This document shows positions 34,393-42,002 of a DNA stretch of 64,000 bases, piece after piece. The stretch is from Micromonospora haikouensis (GTDB lineage: Bacteria; Actinomycetota; Actinomycetes; Mycobacteriales; Micromonosporaceae), in contig NZ_FMCW01000018.1 of assembly GCF_900091595.1 (NCBI RefSeq), forward strand, positions 1-64,000, read 5' to 3'. Below the pieces are notes generated by a model that was given only the letters and a program-made list of their open reading frames with translations, did no database searches and was not told where the DNA came from. The position numbers were made by a program, and so were the translations under genes. Position 1 is the first letter of the stretch. Every line of letters starts with the position of its first letter.

Positions 34393-35623
34393 GGGCGGCC
34401 GCCTCGGCGGCGCGGAAGCCGGACGCGGTCGCCTCCAGCGCGGCGTCGACGTCCTCGTCGGTCATGGCGCCGCAGACGTACCAGTGGTGGTTGGGGTGCA
34501 GCAGCAGGCCCCGCCGGGTCGTCTCGGTGTAGAACGCGTCGTGCGCCCGGCCGCGCGCCGCCTCGTCGGGGTCGGTGAACCGCAGGAACGGCATCTGCGG
34601 CACCCCCAGCACCCGGCCGGGCAGGCCGTGCTCGGCGAACTGCTTGGCCAGCCCCGCCTGGAGCCGCTCGCCGAGGCGCTCGACGTGCGTGAGGATCGCA
34701 CCGTCGCGCAGCTGGCTGATGGTGGCCACCGCCGCCGCCATCTCGGCGCCGTTGACGTGGAACGTCGAGCTGATGTGCACCTCGCCGACGGCCCGCATCA
34801 CCTCCTCGCGGCCCACCAGGGCGGAGATCGGGTAGCCGTTGGCCATGGCCTTGCTGAACGTCACCAGGTCGGCCCGGACGTCGTAGCGCTCCTGCGCGCC
34901 GCCGGGGGCCATCCGGAAGCCGGAGCGCATCTCGTCCAGGACGAACAGCGCGCCGTGCTCGTGGGCCAGCTCCGCCGCGCCGGCCAGGAAGCCGGGGGCC
35001 GGCGGGTCCACCTCGAAGGGCATCATCAGCAGGCAGGCGACCTCCCCGGGGTGGCGCTCGAACGCGGCCCGCAGGCTGTCCAGGTCGTTGTAGTCGAAGC
35101 TGTCCACCACGGCCTGGGCCTCGGTGGGCACCCCGCCGGGGCGGGTGGCGCACCAGTCGTGCCAGCCGTTGTAGCCCCAGCGGATCACCCGCGTCCGCCC
35201 GGTGTGCACGCGGCTGAGCCGGACGGCGGCGCTGGTGGCGTCGGAGCCGGTCTTGAGCAGGAAGACCTTCTCGGCGTGCGGGATCACCGCCGTCAGCAGC
35301 TCCGCCAGCTCCACCTGGACCCGCTTGCGCAGCGTGATGGCGAAGCCGTCGCGGATCTCCCGCAGGACCGCCTCGGTGACCACCGGGTCGGCGTGCCCGA
35401 GGATGATCGTGCCGTAGGCGAGGATCAGGTCGAGGTAGCGGTTGCCGTCGACGTCCCAGATGTGCGCGCCGCTGGCGCGCTCGCCGTACAGCGGGTACGC
35501 CCCGTCGACGAGGCGGTCGCGGGCCAGGACGTAGCCCTCGTAGGCGAGGGTGGCGTCGACCGCCACGGCGCGCCGCCGCAGCGCCTGGGACTCGCTCAGG
35601 TCGAGTGGGCCTTCTCCGGTCAT
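34385..35623 (-). CDS. Class III PLP-dependent aminotransferase
   Basis: A 412-residue enzyme of the glutamate-1-semialdehyde aminomutase/omega-transaminase group. GSDATSAAVRLSR binds the PLP phosphate, Asp230 in LFVLDEMRSGFR contacts the pyridine nitrogen, and Lys258 in TFSKAMANGYPISALVG forms the Schiff base. It probably aminates an aldehyde or ketone, perhaps ACP-bound, to give an amine that is later acylated. A strong GGAGAGG site precedes the ATG at 35623, which overlaps the BtrH-like gene as ATGA; its end overlaps the ACP-KS gene by eight bases. Confidence 0.9.
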   Translation of the reverse strand: MTGEGPLDLSESQALRRRAVAVDATLAYEGYVLARDRLVDGAYPLYGERASGAHIWDVDGNRYLDLILAYGTIILGHADPVVTEAVLREIRDGFAITLRKRVQVELAELLTAVIPHAEKVFLLKTGSDATSAAVRLSRVHTGRTRVIRWGYNGWHDWCATRPGGVPTEAQAVVDSFDYNDLDSLRAAFERHPGEVACLLMMPFEVDPPAPGFLAGAAELAHEHGALFVLDEMRSGFRMAPGGAQERYDVRADLVTFSKAMANGYPISALVGREEVMRAVGEVHISSTFHVNGAEMAAAVATISQLRDGAILTHVERLGERLQAGLAKQFAEHGLPGRVLGVPQMPFLRFTDPDEAARGRAHDAFYTETTRRGLLLHPNHHWYVCGAMTDEDVDAALEATASGFRAAEAAAHG

Positions 35624-36672
35624 CGGTTCCTCTCCTCGTCGCGGTGCTGGTCGGCGGGCGCGACCCGGTCGGCGTAGCACCACGCCTGGTTGCGCACGAT
35701 CCGCCGCCAGACGCCCTCGTCGTCGCCGGTGGCATCGGGGTCCGGCGTCGGCAGGTCGAGCTGGCGGTGCAGCTCGTCGCCGAGCCGGGCCAGCGCCGCC
35801 TCGCACGCCTCGAAGACGGCGAGCACCGGGGCGTACACGGAGGTGTCGTCGGCCTGCGCGCCCGCCCAGCGGTGCGCGCCGATGAGGGTCCGGCCGAGCT
35901 TCTGCGCCGCGCGGGACGCGGCGAGCAGCTCGGTGGCCAGCGCCGGATACGCCTGCTCGACGGCCAGCGCGGTGAGGAACAGCGACGGCTGGACCGCGCC
36001 GAGCACGACCACGTGCAGGGCCCGGGCGGCGGGCCCGGTAAGGCCGTCGCGCCGCCAGCGCCGGGCGACGGCGCGCAGCGCCGGCAGGTCCTCGGCCAGC
36101 GCCACGGCGGTCGGCTCCAGCAGCGTGGTGCGCAGCGCGGCGGCGTCGTCGGGCGGGGTGAAGTGCACCGTGGCGAACCGGCAGCAGCCCCGGACCACGT
36201 CGGGGGTGACCGGGATCCGGCGGCGGTACCCGTCGGCCGGCGGCGCGTCGGTGTCCAGCACCTCCAGCACCTCGCCGTCGTACGCCACGGCGAGCACCAT
36301 GTGGTCGAGGAAGTGCGCGACCCCCTCGAACTCGTCGCCGGGCCAGTAGTAGCGGTCCGGCATCAGCACGCACGGGGTGCCCGCGGCGACCAGCGCGGTG
36401 AACTCGTCCCAGTGCTCGTGGCCGTCGACCGCGTTGCGCCAGTCCAGCCGGCCGTGCCGGAACCAGGAGGACTTGCGCCGGTCGCCGCGCAGGTCCAGCG
36501 GCACGGCGAGGGCCTGGGCGATCTCCCGGTTGTCGAGGCCCTCGGCCCGCAGCGCCGACTCGACGCAGCGCAGCAGGCAGCTCAGCCCGTCCATGGGGCC
36601 GTCGTCCCAGCCCAGCGACAGCCCCGGGTCCATAACCGGGGGGCGGCGGGTCCGCGTCGCGCCCTCAGCCAT
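35620..36672 (-). CDS. BtrH-like acyl-ACP:amine acyltransferase
   Basis: A 350-residue protein. The N-terminal half matches the BtrH N-terminal/C39-like fold: Cys32 in MDGLSCLLRCVESAL, His124 in FLDHMVLAVAYDG and Asp140 in VLEVLDTDAP form a plausible Cys-His-Asp triad. In butirosin biosynthesis BtrH transfers an acyl group from an ACP to an amine of the aminoglycoside. Here the adjacent genes encode a free ACP and an aminotransferase, so amide formation from an ACP thioester is likely. The C-terminal half is helical and unassigned. It overlaps the ACP gene by eight bases and the aminotransferase gene by four. Confidence 0.75.
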   Translation of the reverse strand: MAEGATRTRRPPVMDPGLSLGWDDGPMDGLSCLLRCVESALRAEGLDNREIAQALAVPLDLRGDRRKSSWFRHGRLDWRNAVDGHEHWDEFTALVAAGTPCVLMPDRYYWPGDEFEGVAHFLDHMVLAVAYDGEVLEVLDTDAPPADGYRRRIPVTPDVVRGCCRFATVHFTPPDDAAALRTTLLEPTAVALAEDLPALRAVARRWRRDGLTGPAARALHVVVLGAVQPSLFLTALAVEQAYPALATELLAASRAAQKLGRTLIGAHRWAGAQADDTSVYAPVLAVFEACEAALARLGDELHRQLDLPTPDPDATGDDEGVWRRIVRNQAWCYADRVAPADQHRDEERNR

Positions 36673-36916
36673 TGATCCGCGCGTCGATCGCCTTGGCCAG
36701 GTCGCCCACCGTGACGTACCGGCTCAGCTCGAAGTCCTCGTCGGCGAAGTCGGCGTCGTGCTGGCGCTCGAAGTGCGACATCAGGTACGCCATGTCGATC
36801 GAGTCGACCGCCAGGTCGAGCAGCCGGTCGTCGGGGCCGATCGAGTCGACCGGGTTGCCCTGGCGGCGCAGCAGCAGCGCGACGAGCTGGCCGAGGGTGC
36901 TGTCGGCGTCGGTCAT
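36665..36916 (-). CDS. Acyl carrier protein
   Basis: An 83-residue free-standing carrier protein with the phosphopantetheine site LLDLAVDSIDMAYLM (Ser39) and the expected acidic helix II. Its size is normal. It lies one base after the dehydroquinate synthase II gene and overlaps the BtrH-like gene by eight bases. It is a likely carrier for the acid loaded by the ligase at the end of this operon and a donor for the BtrH-like enzyme. Confidence 0.92.
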   Translation of the reverse strand: MTDADSTLGQLVALLLRRQGNPVDSIGPDDRLLDLAVDSIDMAYLMSHFERQHDADFADEDFELSRYVTVGDLAKAIDARING

Positions 36917-36917
36917 C

Positions 36918-38039
36918 TCAGTTCTCCTTGATCGATTCGCTGACCGGGATGCCCACGTGGCGGCCGGGCACGGCGGAGATCGCCAGCATCCGGTCGCCGA
37001 CGGCGATGGCGGTGCAGTTGGTCACCGCGCCGGCCGCGTCGAACAGCCGCACGTGCCAGTCGTCCTGCACGATGGTGTTGATCGTCGAGTCGCCGATGCG
37101 GCACTCGATCAGGCGCAGCGGACGCATCTCGGTCTTGATCCGGCCGACCAGGACGGGACGGGCGCGCCCGGCGGTGTTCACGGCGAGGACCTGCTCGCCG
37201 GCGCTGAGGTCGGTGATGTACGCGGTGCGCCCGGCCGGCGTCCACACGTAGGAGTGCACCGCGCCGGCGTTGACCCGGAAGGGCCGCAGGTTCATGTACG
37301 GCAGGTAGTGCACCTCGGCGCAGACCAGCAGCCCGCCCGAGGAGGTCGAGCCGACCAGGATCCCCTCGTCGGGCTCGAACAGGTCGGTCGTGTCCACGCA
37401 GCCGCGCATGCCCATGCCGATGGACCGCACCGCCGTCACCTCGGCCTCGACCAGGTCGAGCTGCTCCGTGCGCCGCTCCAGCAGCTCCCGGGCCAGCCGC
37501 ACCACCTCCCCGGGGGTGGAGACGCGCAGCAGCATCGCGTCCGGGCCGTGCTGGAGCACCCCGCGGGTGACCAGAGCGTCCACGGAGTTGTGCACGCGCT
37601 TGACGACCGTGGTGCGCTGCGACTGGGCCTCGGCGACGATCAGCTCCAGCGGGATGTTCGTCTCGTCGGCGAAGCTGACCAGCAGCACGTCGACGTGGCC
37701 GAGGGCCGCCACGGCCTCCTGCATCGTCTCGGCGTCGGTGACGTCGATCCAGCGCCCCCGCCGCCAGCGGCCCCCGTGCGGCACGGCGGCGAGGGTGGCG
37801 TGGTCGGCGGCGATGACGGTCAGCGACCGGGCCGGGTCGAGCTTGTCGAGCTGGGCCGGCTCGGTGACGAGCACCGCCACCTCGACCCGGTCGGGCAGGG
37901 CGGTGTCGGGCACCGCGTCCGGCGGGACCATGACGCCCCGCACGGGCGCCTGGACGACCGCCGCCACCATGTCGGGCAGGCCCTCGCGCAGGTGCGACAG
38001 GTCGCACCAGAGCGGGATCAACGCGTCACTGTCGGACAC
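36918..38039 (-). CDS. 3-dehydroquinate synthase II family enzyme (GriH-like)
   Basis: A 373-residue member of the archaeal-type dehydroquinate synthase II family (PF01959). Family segments include MGMRGCVDTTDLFEPDEGILVGSTSSGG, LPYMNLRPFRVNAGAVHSYV and PVLVGRIKTEMRPLRLI. In archaea this enzyme forms dehydroquinate; in actinomycete clusters such as grixazone, its homologue GriH forms 3-amino-4-hydroxybenzoate from the product of the DhnA-type aldolase. The aldolase gene is directly upstream here, which supports the GriH role. GTG start at 38039 with AAGGAGG eight bases upstream. Confidence 0.9.
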   Translation of the reverse strand: MSDSDALIPLWCDLSHLREGLPDMVAAVVQAPVRGVMVPPDAVPDTALPDRVEVAVLVTEPAQLDKLDPARSLTVIAADHATLAAVPHGGRWRRGRWIDVTDAETMQEAVAALGHVDVLLVSFADETNIPLELIVAEAQSQRTTVVKRVHNSVDALVTRGVLQHGPDAMLLRVSTPGEVVRLARELLERRTEQLDLVEAEVTAVRSIGMGMRGCVDTTDLFEPDEGILVGSTSSGGLLVCAEVHYLPYMNLRPFRVNAGAVHSYVWTPAGRTAYITDLSAGEQVLAVNTAGRARPVLVGRIKTEMRPLRLIECRIGDSTINTIVQDDWHVRLFDAAGAVTNCTAIAVGDRMLAISAVPGRHVGIPVSESIKEN

Positions 38040-38061
38040 GGTCGTGCCTCCTTCGTCGGGG

Positions 38062-38829
38062 TCAGCCGGGGTTGTTGGCGTGCACCAGCGCGTGCAGGTC
38101 CGCGAGGGCCGCCTCGGGCGCGGCGTGCTGCTGCACCTTGCGCCCGATGCAGACGCCCGCCGCGCCCGCCGACAGGGCGTCCTTGACGTCGAGCAGGACG
38201 TCCTCCCAGGAGTCGGACGGCTCGCCGCCGGCCATCACGACCGGGGCGAAGCAGCCGTCGACGACCGTGGCGAACGAGTCGGCGGAGCCGGTGTAGGGGA
38301 CCTTGACGATGTCGCTGCCCAGCTCGGCCGCGGCGCGGGCGGCGTGGGCGATCTTCTCCGGGGCGGCGGTGGGGTCGACGCCGGCGACGTACACCATCGC
38401 CAGCAGCGGCATGCCCCACTGGGCGCACGCGCCGGCGAGTTGCGCGAGGTCGTGCAGCATGTCGGTCTCCTCGGGCACGCCGAAGGTGACCTGCGCCGAC
38501 ACGGCGTCGGCGCCCACCCGGACGGCCTCGACGACGTCGCCGGTGAGCGTCTTGACGTGGCCCCGGCCCGACAGGGCGGTGCCGGCGGAGAGGTGCATGA
38601 CGACGCCCGTGGACCGGGCCACCTCCGCCGGCACCCGCCGCAGCACCCCCCGGTGGCCGATGATGCCGTTCGGCGCCCCCGCCAGCAGCCGGACGAGTTG
38701 GGAGTCGATCGCGTCCAGCCCGGCGATCGGACCCATCGTCACGGGTTGGTCGATCGGCATGAGCACGGTGCGTCCACTGGTCGGACCCCACAGCCGCCGC
38801 AGCCGCCGCTCACGACCCGTTGACTCCAT
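38062..38829 (-). CDS. DhnA-type class I aldolase (GriI/ADH synthase-like)
   Basis: A 255-residue DhnA-family aldolase. LMPIDQPVTMGPIAGL corresponds to the MDHG.S.GP loop of archaeal ADH synthase, and Lys176 in SDIVKVPYTGS is the expected Schiff-base lysine; GVCIGRKVQQ ends the barrel. Homologues join aspartate semialdehyde with a three-carbon phosphate (GriI) as the first step to 3-amino-4-hydroxybenzoate. It is the first gene of the minus arm, with AAGGAGG five bases before the ATG, and is followed 22 bp later by the partner synthase gene. Confidence 0.9.
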   Translation of the reverse strand: MESTGRERRLRRLWGPTSGRTVLMPIDQPVTMGPIAGLDAIDSQLVRLLAGAPNGIIGHRGVLRRVPAEVARSTGVVMHLSAGTALSGRGHVKTLTGDVVEAVRVGADAVSAQVTFGVPEETDMLHDLAQLAGACAQWGMPLLAMVYVAGVDPTAAPEKIAHAARAAAELGSDIVKVPYTGSADSFATVVDGCFAPVVMAGGEPSDSWEDVLLDVKDALSAGAAGVCIGRKVQQHAAPEAALADLHALVHANNPG

Positions 38830-39465
38830 GTGTGCCTCCTTCAGGCGGACGATGACCCGGACCCGGGCGACCGCGGACTCGCGTGGTTGGCCAGGACGTG
38901 CGCGAACGGGCCGGCCGTGGACGCACGGCCGGACGGGGCGTGGCCTCGCCCGGCCGCCCGGGGGGCACCCGCTCAGGGGGCCGGCACGGCCGGGTCAGGT
39001 GTCGGGGCCGGGGTCACCGGCAGACGGCGTGGGCCGCGACTTCGCCATTCCCCGTGTATGTCAGCATCGTGGGTAGCCAACCGCCCGTCGTATCCGATTC
39101 GAGTCGCCGCCACATCCGCAAAGCCCAGCAAGCATTGTGGGACATTTGCCGGCGTCAGTGTAGCGAGGATCAGGACGCGGGACACCCCTTAGTCTCGACC
39201 CCTAACATCGCCCCGTCCGCCGCGACGCGACACAGCGGTCGGCAGATCGACGTCGATCACGCGCAGCCACTGCCGGACGGTGGGCCGAAACCCGCTCCCA
39301 CGTGCCCGGACGCCCGGCAGAGCCGCGCGCCGCCGTCAGCAGGTCGCGCCGCAGGGAGCACGCCGACCAGCCGAGCCGCGACATTTGTCGACATGACGGA
39401 TGTCAATGACAGCGGTAGCCTGGGCAACGCCGGTAAACCATTCGTCCGCACACCTGCGGCGCGGT
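38830..39465 (-). promoter_or_regulatory. Gene-free region upstream of the cluster minus arm
   Basis: About 635 bp with no convincing gene, less GC-rich than its surroundings between about 39040 and 39420. On the minus strand TACACT at 39157-39162 could be a -10 element for the cluster arm, leaving a leader of about 320 bases. An inverted repeat, GACAT-5-ATGTC (39390-39404), next to a TGTCGACA palindrome lies further upstream and could bind a regulator. A 70-codon minus-strand frame at 38973-39185 lacks the codon bias of real genes. All regulatory calls here are tentative. Confidence 0.35.
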
Positions 39466-40089
39466 TCAGTCGCGCGCTGCCGACGGCGGAAGCTGCCGGT
39501 CGTGCAGCCGGCTGAGCAGGGCCAGCGACGTGATTGCGCCGAGCAGCGCCAGGAACATGTCCCACTGGGTGTCCCAGACGTCCCCCTGGGTGGCGAGGAA
39601 GTCGTCGGCGGCCGAGCCGCCGGCCACCGCCGCCCACCACTCGATCATCTCGAAGAAGGCGCTGAAGGCCAGGCAGGCGCAGACCACGAGCGGGGCGAGC
39701 CAGCGGCTGCCCCGCAGCGGGGAGCGGCGGACCAGGATCTCCCGGACCAGGATGGCCGGCACGAAGCCCTGCGCGAAGTGCCCGAGCCGGTCGTACGGGT
39801 TGCGGGACAGGTCGAACAGGTCGCGCACCCAGTCACCCAGCGGGGTGCGCGCGTACGTCCAGTGCCCGCCGGCGATGAGGATCAGCGCGTGGACCGCGAG
39901 CAGGCAGCACAACAGCGTGCTCAGCGGAAAGCGCCGCCAGGTGAGCAGCACCACCGGCACGCCCACGATCACCCAGACCGTCTCCAGCAGCCAGGTGAGC
40001 CGGTCGTACGGGCGGATGCCGGACGCCACCAGCGCCACCAGGACGAGGGCCAGCAGTGCCGGGGGGAGGACCGCGCGCGCTCGGGACAC
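39466..40089 (-). CDS. DUF2238 (YjdF-like) integral membrane protein
   Basis: A 207-residue membrane protein with about six hydrophobic segments. Family-specific pieces include RNPYDRLGHFAQGFVPAILVREIL and FSAFFEMIEWWAAVAGG followed by DVWDTQWDMFLALLGA, which matches the DUF2238/YjdF family, of unknown function. The GTG start at 40089 has no strong ribosome-binding site. It is transcribed toward the cluster's minus arm, but the 635-bp gap argues against a common transcript. Confidence 0.85.
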   Translation of the reverse strand: MSRARAVLPPALLALVLVALVASGIRPYDRLTWLLETVWVIVGVPVVLLTWRRFPLSTLLCCLLAVHALILIAGGHWTYARTPLGDWVRDLFDLSRNPYDRLGHFAQGFVPAILVREILVRRSPLRGSRWLAPLVVCACLAFSAFFEMIEWWAAVAGGSAADDFLATQGDVWDTQWDMFLALLGAITSLALLSRLHDRQLPPSAARD

Positions 40090-40208
40090 CGACGACCGCC
40101 TGTTCGGTTGTGCCAGGCCGGCAGCCGCCGGTCGGTCGCCGACGATATCCCCCGCTGATCGGCCGCTCGGCGGCAGGGCGGGCGCGCGCCGGGGTCAGCG
40201 GCCGCGGG

Positions 40209-40406
40209 TCAGCGGCCGGGGGCGGAGCCCGCCTTCAGGGCGGCCACGAAGCCGCCCCACGCCGCCGGGCCGAAGGCCAGGGCCGGGCCCGCGACGTCCT
40301 TGGAGTCGCGTACGCCGACCGCGTCGCCGCCGAGCCGCACCTCCACGCAGTTGGCGTTACTGGAGCTGCGGGACGACTTGCACCAGTCACGACGAGGGGC
40401 GCTCAC
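40209..40406 (-). CDS. DUF397 domain protein
   Basis: A 65-residue protein with the DUF397 hallmarks WCKSSRSSSNANCVEV, VGVRDSKD and FGPAAWGGFVAAL. Such small proteins are usually encoded just after an XRE/DUF5753 regulator and act as its partner in actinomycete development and antibiotic control. Here the upstream regulator is truncated; its stop overlaps this GTG start as GTGA. A 14-bp direct repeat (GGGTCAGCGGCCG-type, around 40194-40222) spans the stop codon. Confidence 0.85.
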   Translation of the reverse strand: MSAPRRDWCKSSRSSSNANCVEVRLGGDAVGVRDSKDVAGPALAFGPAAWGGFVAALKAGSAPGR

Positions 40407-40812
40407 GTCATCTCCTTGGCGATGCGGCGGATCAGGTCGACCGACTCGTCCGAGCCTAACGCGAGTTCCCGGGTCTCGGCGAAGGTGACGATGTAGTCGG
40501 TCACCCGCACGGACTGGTCGATGATGTCGATGGAGGTCAGGATCTCCTGCCAGACCAGGTCGGGCAGCCGGGGCGAGGGAAACGACAGGATCTCGAACGG
40601 CCCGCCGAACGCGGGATGCGCCCCGGCGCTGAACGGCAGCACCCGCACCTCGATCTGCGCGGGCCGCTCGGTGGCCAGCCGGACGAGGTGGTCGAGCTGG
40701 CGGCGCATCACCTGCGGGCCGCCGACCTGCTGGCGCAGCGCTCCCTCGCTGAGCAGGGCGGACACCCGCAACGGGTGCGCGCCGTCGAAGCGCGCCTGCC
40801 GGGCCATCCGCA
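40403..40812 (-). pseudogene. Truncated XRE/DUF5753 regulator (C-terminal part only)
   Basis: About 136 codons match the C-terminal half of DUF5753 regulators: AVRMARQARFDGAHPLRV, ALRQQVGGPQVMRRQLDHL, IEVRVLPFSAGAHPAFGGPF and DYIVTFAETRELALG. The N-terminal helix-turn-helix and about half of DUF5753 are missing: beyond 40812 the sequence changes abruptly into a fragment of a sensor kinase on the other strand. It is unlikely to make a DNA-binding protein. The join looks like a deletion or inversion breakpoint. Confidence 0.8.
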
Positions 40813-41232
40813 CTGCTGCGCGACGGCACGTTCCCACTGTGGTGGCGGCTGCTCCCGGCCGGCGAGGCGACCTCGGCGCTGGGCTTCCCCGTCGTGACCG
40901 ACACCACCGGGGCGCTCGGGGTCGGCCTGTTCGGCCTCGGCTGGCTGGCCCTCGTCGGCTACGCCACGCCCGCCCGTGGAGGCAACCGCATACTTCGTGG
41001 CCGCCGAGGCGCTGACCAACGTCGCCCGGCACAGCGGGGCGCGACGGGCCACGGTGACCACCGGCTGCGCGTGACGATCGTCGACGATGGGTACGGCGGC
41101 GCGGACGAGCGCGCCGGGTCGGGGCTGTCCGGCATCCGGCGGCGGGCCGAGGCCCACGACGGGAAACTGACCCTGACCAGCCCGCCGGGCGGTCCGACCA
41201 CTGTGGAGGTGGACCTGCCGTGCGGATCGTGA
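40811..41232 (+). pseudogene. Decayed sensor histidine kinase
   Basis: Three pieces of an actinomycete NarL-type histidine kinase remain. From 40813 one frame reads FPLWWRLLPAGEATSALGF and GLFGLGWLAL (sensor/membrane region). At about 40976 the next frame reads VEATAYFVAAEALTNVARHS (N-box of the ATPase domain) and ends at a stop at 41072. From 41065 the first frame resumes with LRVTIVDDGYGG and GSGLSGIRRRAEAHDGKL (G-boxes). The dimerisation region with the phospho-accepting His is gone, and two frameshifts separate the pieces. The 3' end overlaps the intact response regulator gene by 13 bp. Confidence 0.82.
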
Positions 41233-41876
41233 TCGCCGAGGACGACGTGCTGCTGCGCGAGGGCCTGGCGCTGCTGCTGCGCGCCGAGTCGCTGGACGTC
41301 GTCGCCACCGCCGACAACCCGACCACGTTCCTGGCCGCCGTCGACGCGCACTGCCCCGACGTGGCGATCGTCGACGTGCGGATGCCGCCCACCCACACCG
41401 ACGAGGGGATCGTCGCCGCCGTCGAGGCCCGCCGCCGGCAGCCCGGCCTCGCCGTCCTGGTGCTCTCCGCGTACGTCGAGCAGGCGTTCGCCACCGACCT
41501 GCTCGCCCGGGGCGGCGCCGGGCTCGGCTACCTGCTCAAGGAGCGGGTGGGCCGGGTGGAGGAGTTCCTGGTCGCCCTGCGCCGGGTGGCCGGCGGCGGC
41601 ACGGCCATCGACCCGGACGTGGTCGCGCAACTGCTGGTCCGCAGCCGGCCCGACACCCGGCTGGACCGGCTCAGCCCCCGCGAACGCGCAGTGCTGGCGC
41701 TGATGGCCGAGGGGCTGGGCAACGCGGCCATCGCGGAGCGGCTCTTCGTCACCGACGGGGCCGTGCACAAGCACATCCGCAGCATCTTCGCCAAGCTCGA
41801 CCTCGCGCCCACGGACCGCACGGACCGCCGCGTCGCCGCCGTCCTGCACTACCTCAACACCCCCACCCCCACCTGA
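41220..41876 (+). CDS. NarL/LuxR-type response regulator
   Basis: A 218-residue two-component regulator: receiver domain with acidic pocket IAEDD, phospho-acceptor Asp52 in VAIVDVRMPP and the conserved Lys in GYLLKERVG, followed by a LuxR helix-turn-helix (LSPRERAVLALMAEGLGNAAIAERLFVTDGAVHKH). The protein looks intact, yet the cognate kinase directly upstream is broken, so it must act without phosphorylation, through another kinase, or be on its way to decay. Start GTG at 41220 inside the kinase remnant. A large inverted repeat follows 34 bp after the stop. Confidence 0.92.
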   Translation: MRIVIAEDDVLLREGLALLLRAESLDVVATADNPTTFLAAVDAHCPDVAIVDVRMPPTHTDEGIVAAVEARRRQPGLAVLVLSAYVEQAFATDLLARGGAGLGYLLKERVGRVEEFLVALRRVAGGGTAIDPDVVAQLLVRSRPDTRLDRLSPRERAVLALMAEGLGNAAIAERLFVTDGAVHKHIRSIFAKLDLAPTDRTDRRVAAVLHYLNTPTPT

Positions 41877-41910
41877 CCCACCCACCCCCCACCCCGCGCC
41901 CGCCCCGCGC

Positions 41911-41972
41911 CGGTGATCAAGAGGTTTGTGTCAGGCCGAAGATCAAACTTGACGCAAACCTCTTGATCACCG
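41911..41972. repeat. 23-bp inverted repeat (long hairpin) after the response regulator gene
   Basis: Two 23-bp arms, beginning CGGTGATCAAGAGGTTTG and ending CAAACCTCTTGATCACCG, differ at one position and flank a 16-base loop (41934-41949). The arms are much less GC-rich than the rest of the window. It stands between the response regulator gene and the gene at 42003, so it may end transcription of the former. I recall similar sequences as frequent intergenic repeats in Micromonosporaceae; that memory needs a genome search. Confidence 0.8.
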
Positions 41973-42002
41973 TCGTCGGCGGGGGGTCCCTATGATCCGG
42001 TG

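Noticed and set aside
36918..38039. Primary shikimate-pathway enzyme
   Set aside because: It sits inside a biosynthetic operon next to a DhnA-type aldolase and ACP genes, so a secondary role is more likely.
38973..39185. 70-codon minus-strand frame in the gene-free region before the cluster
   Set aside because: No third-position G/C bias, no ribosome-binding site, no recognisable family; a candidate -10 element lies inside it.
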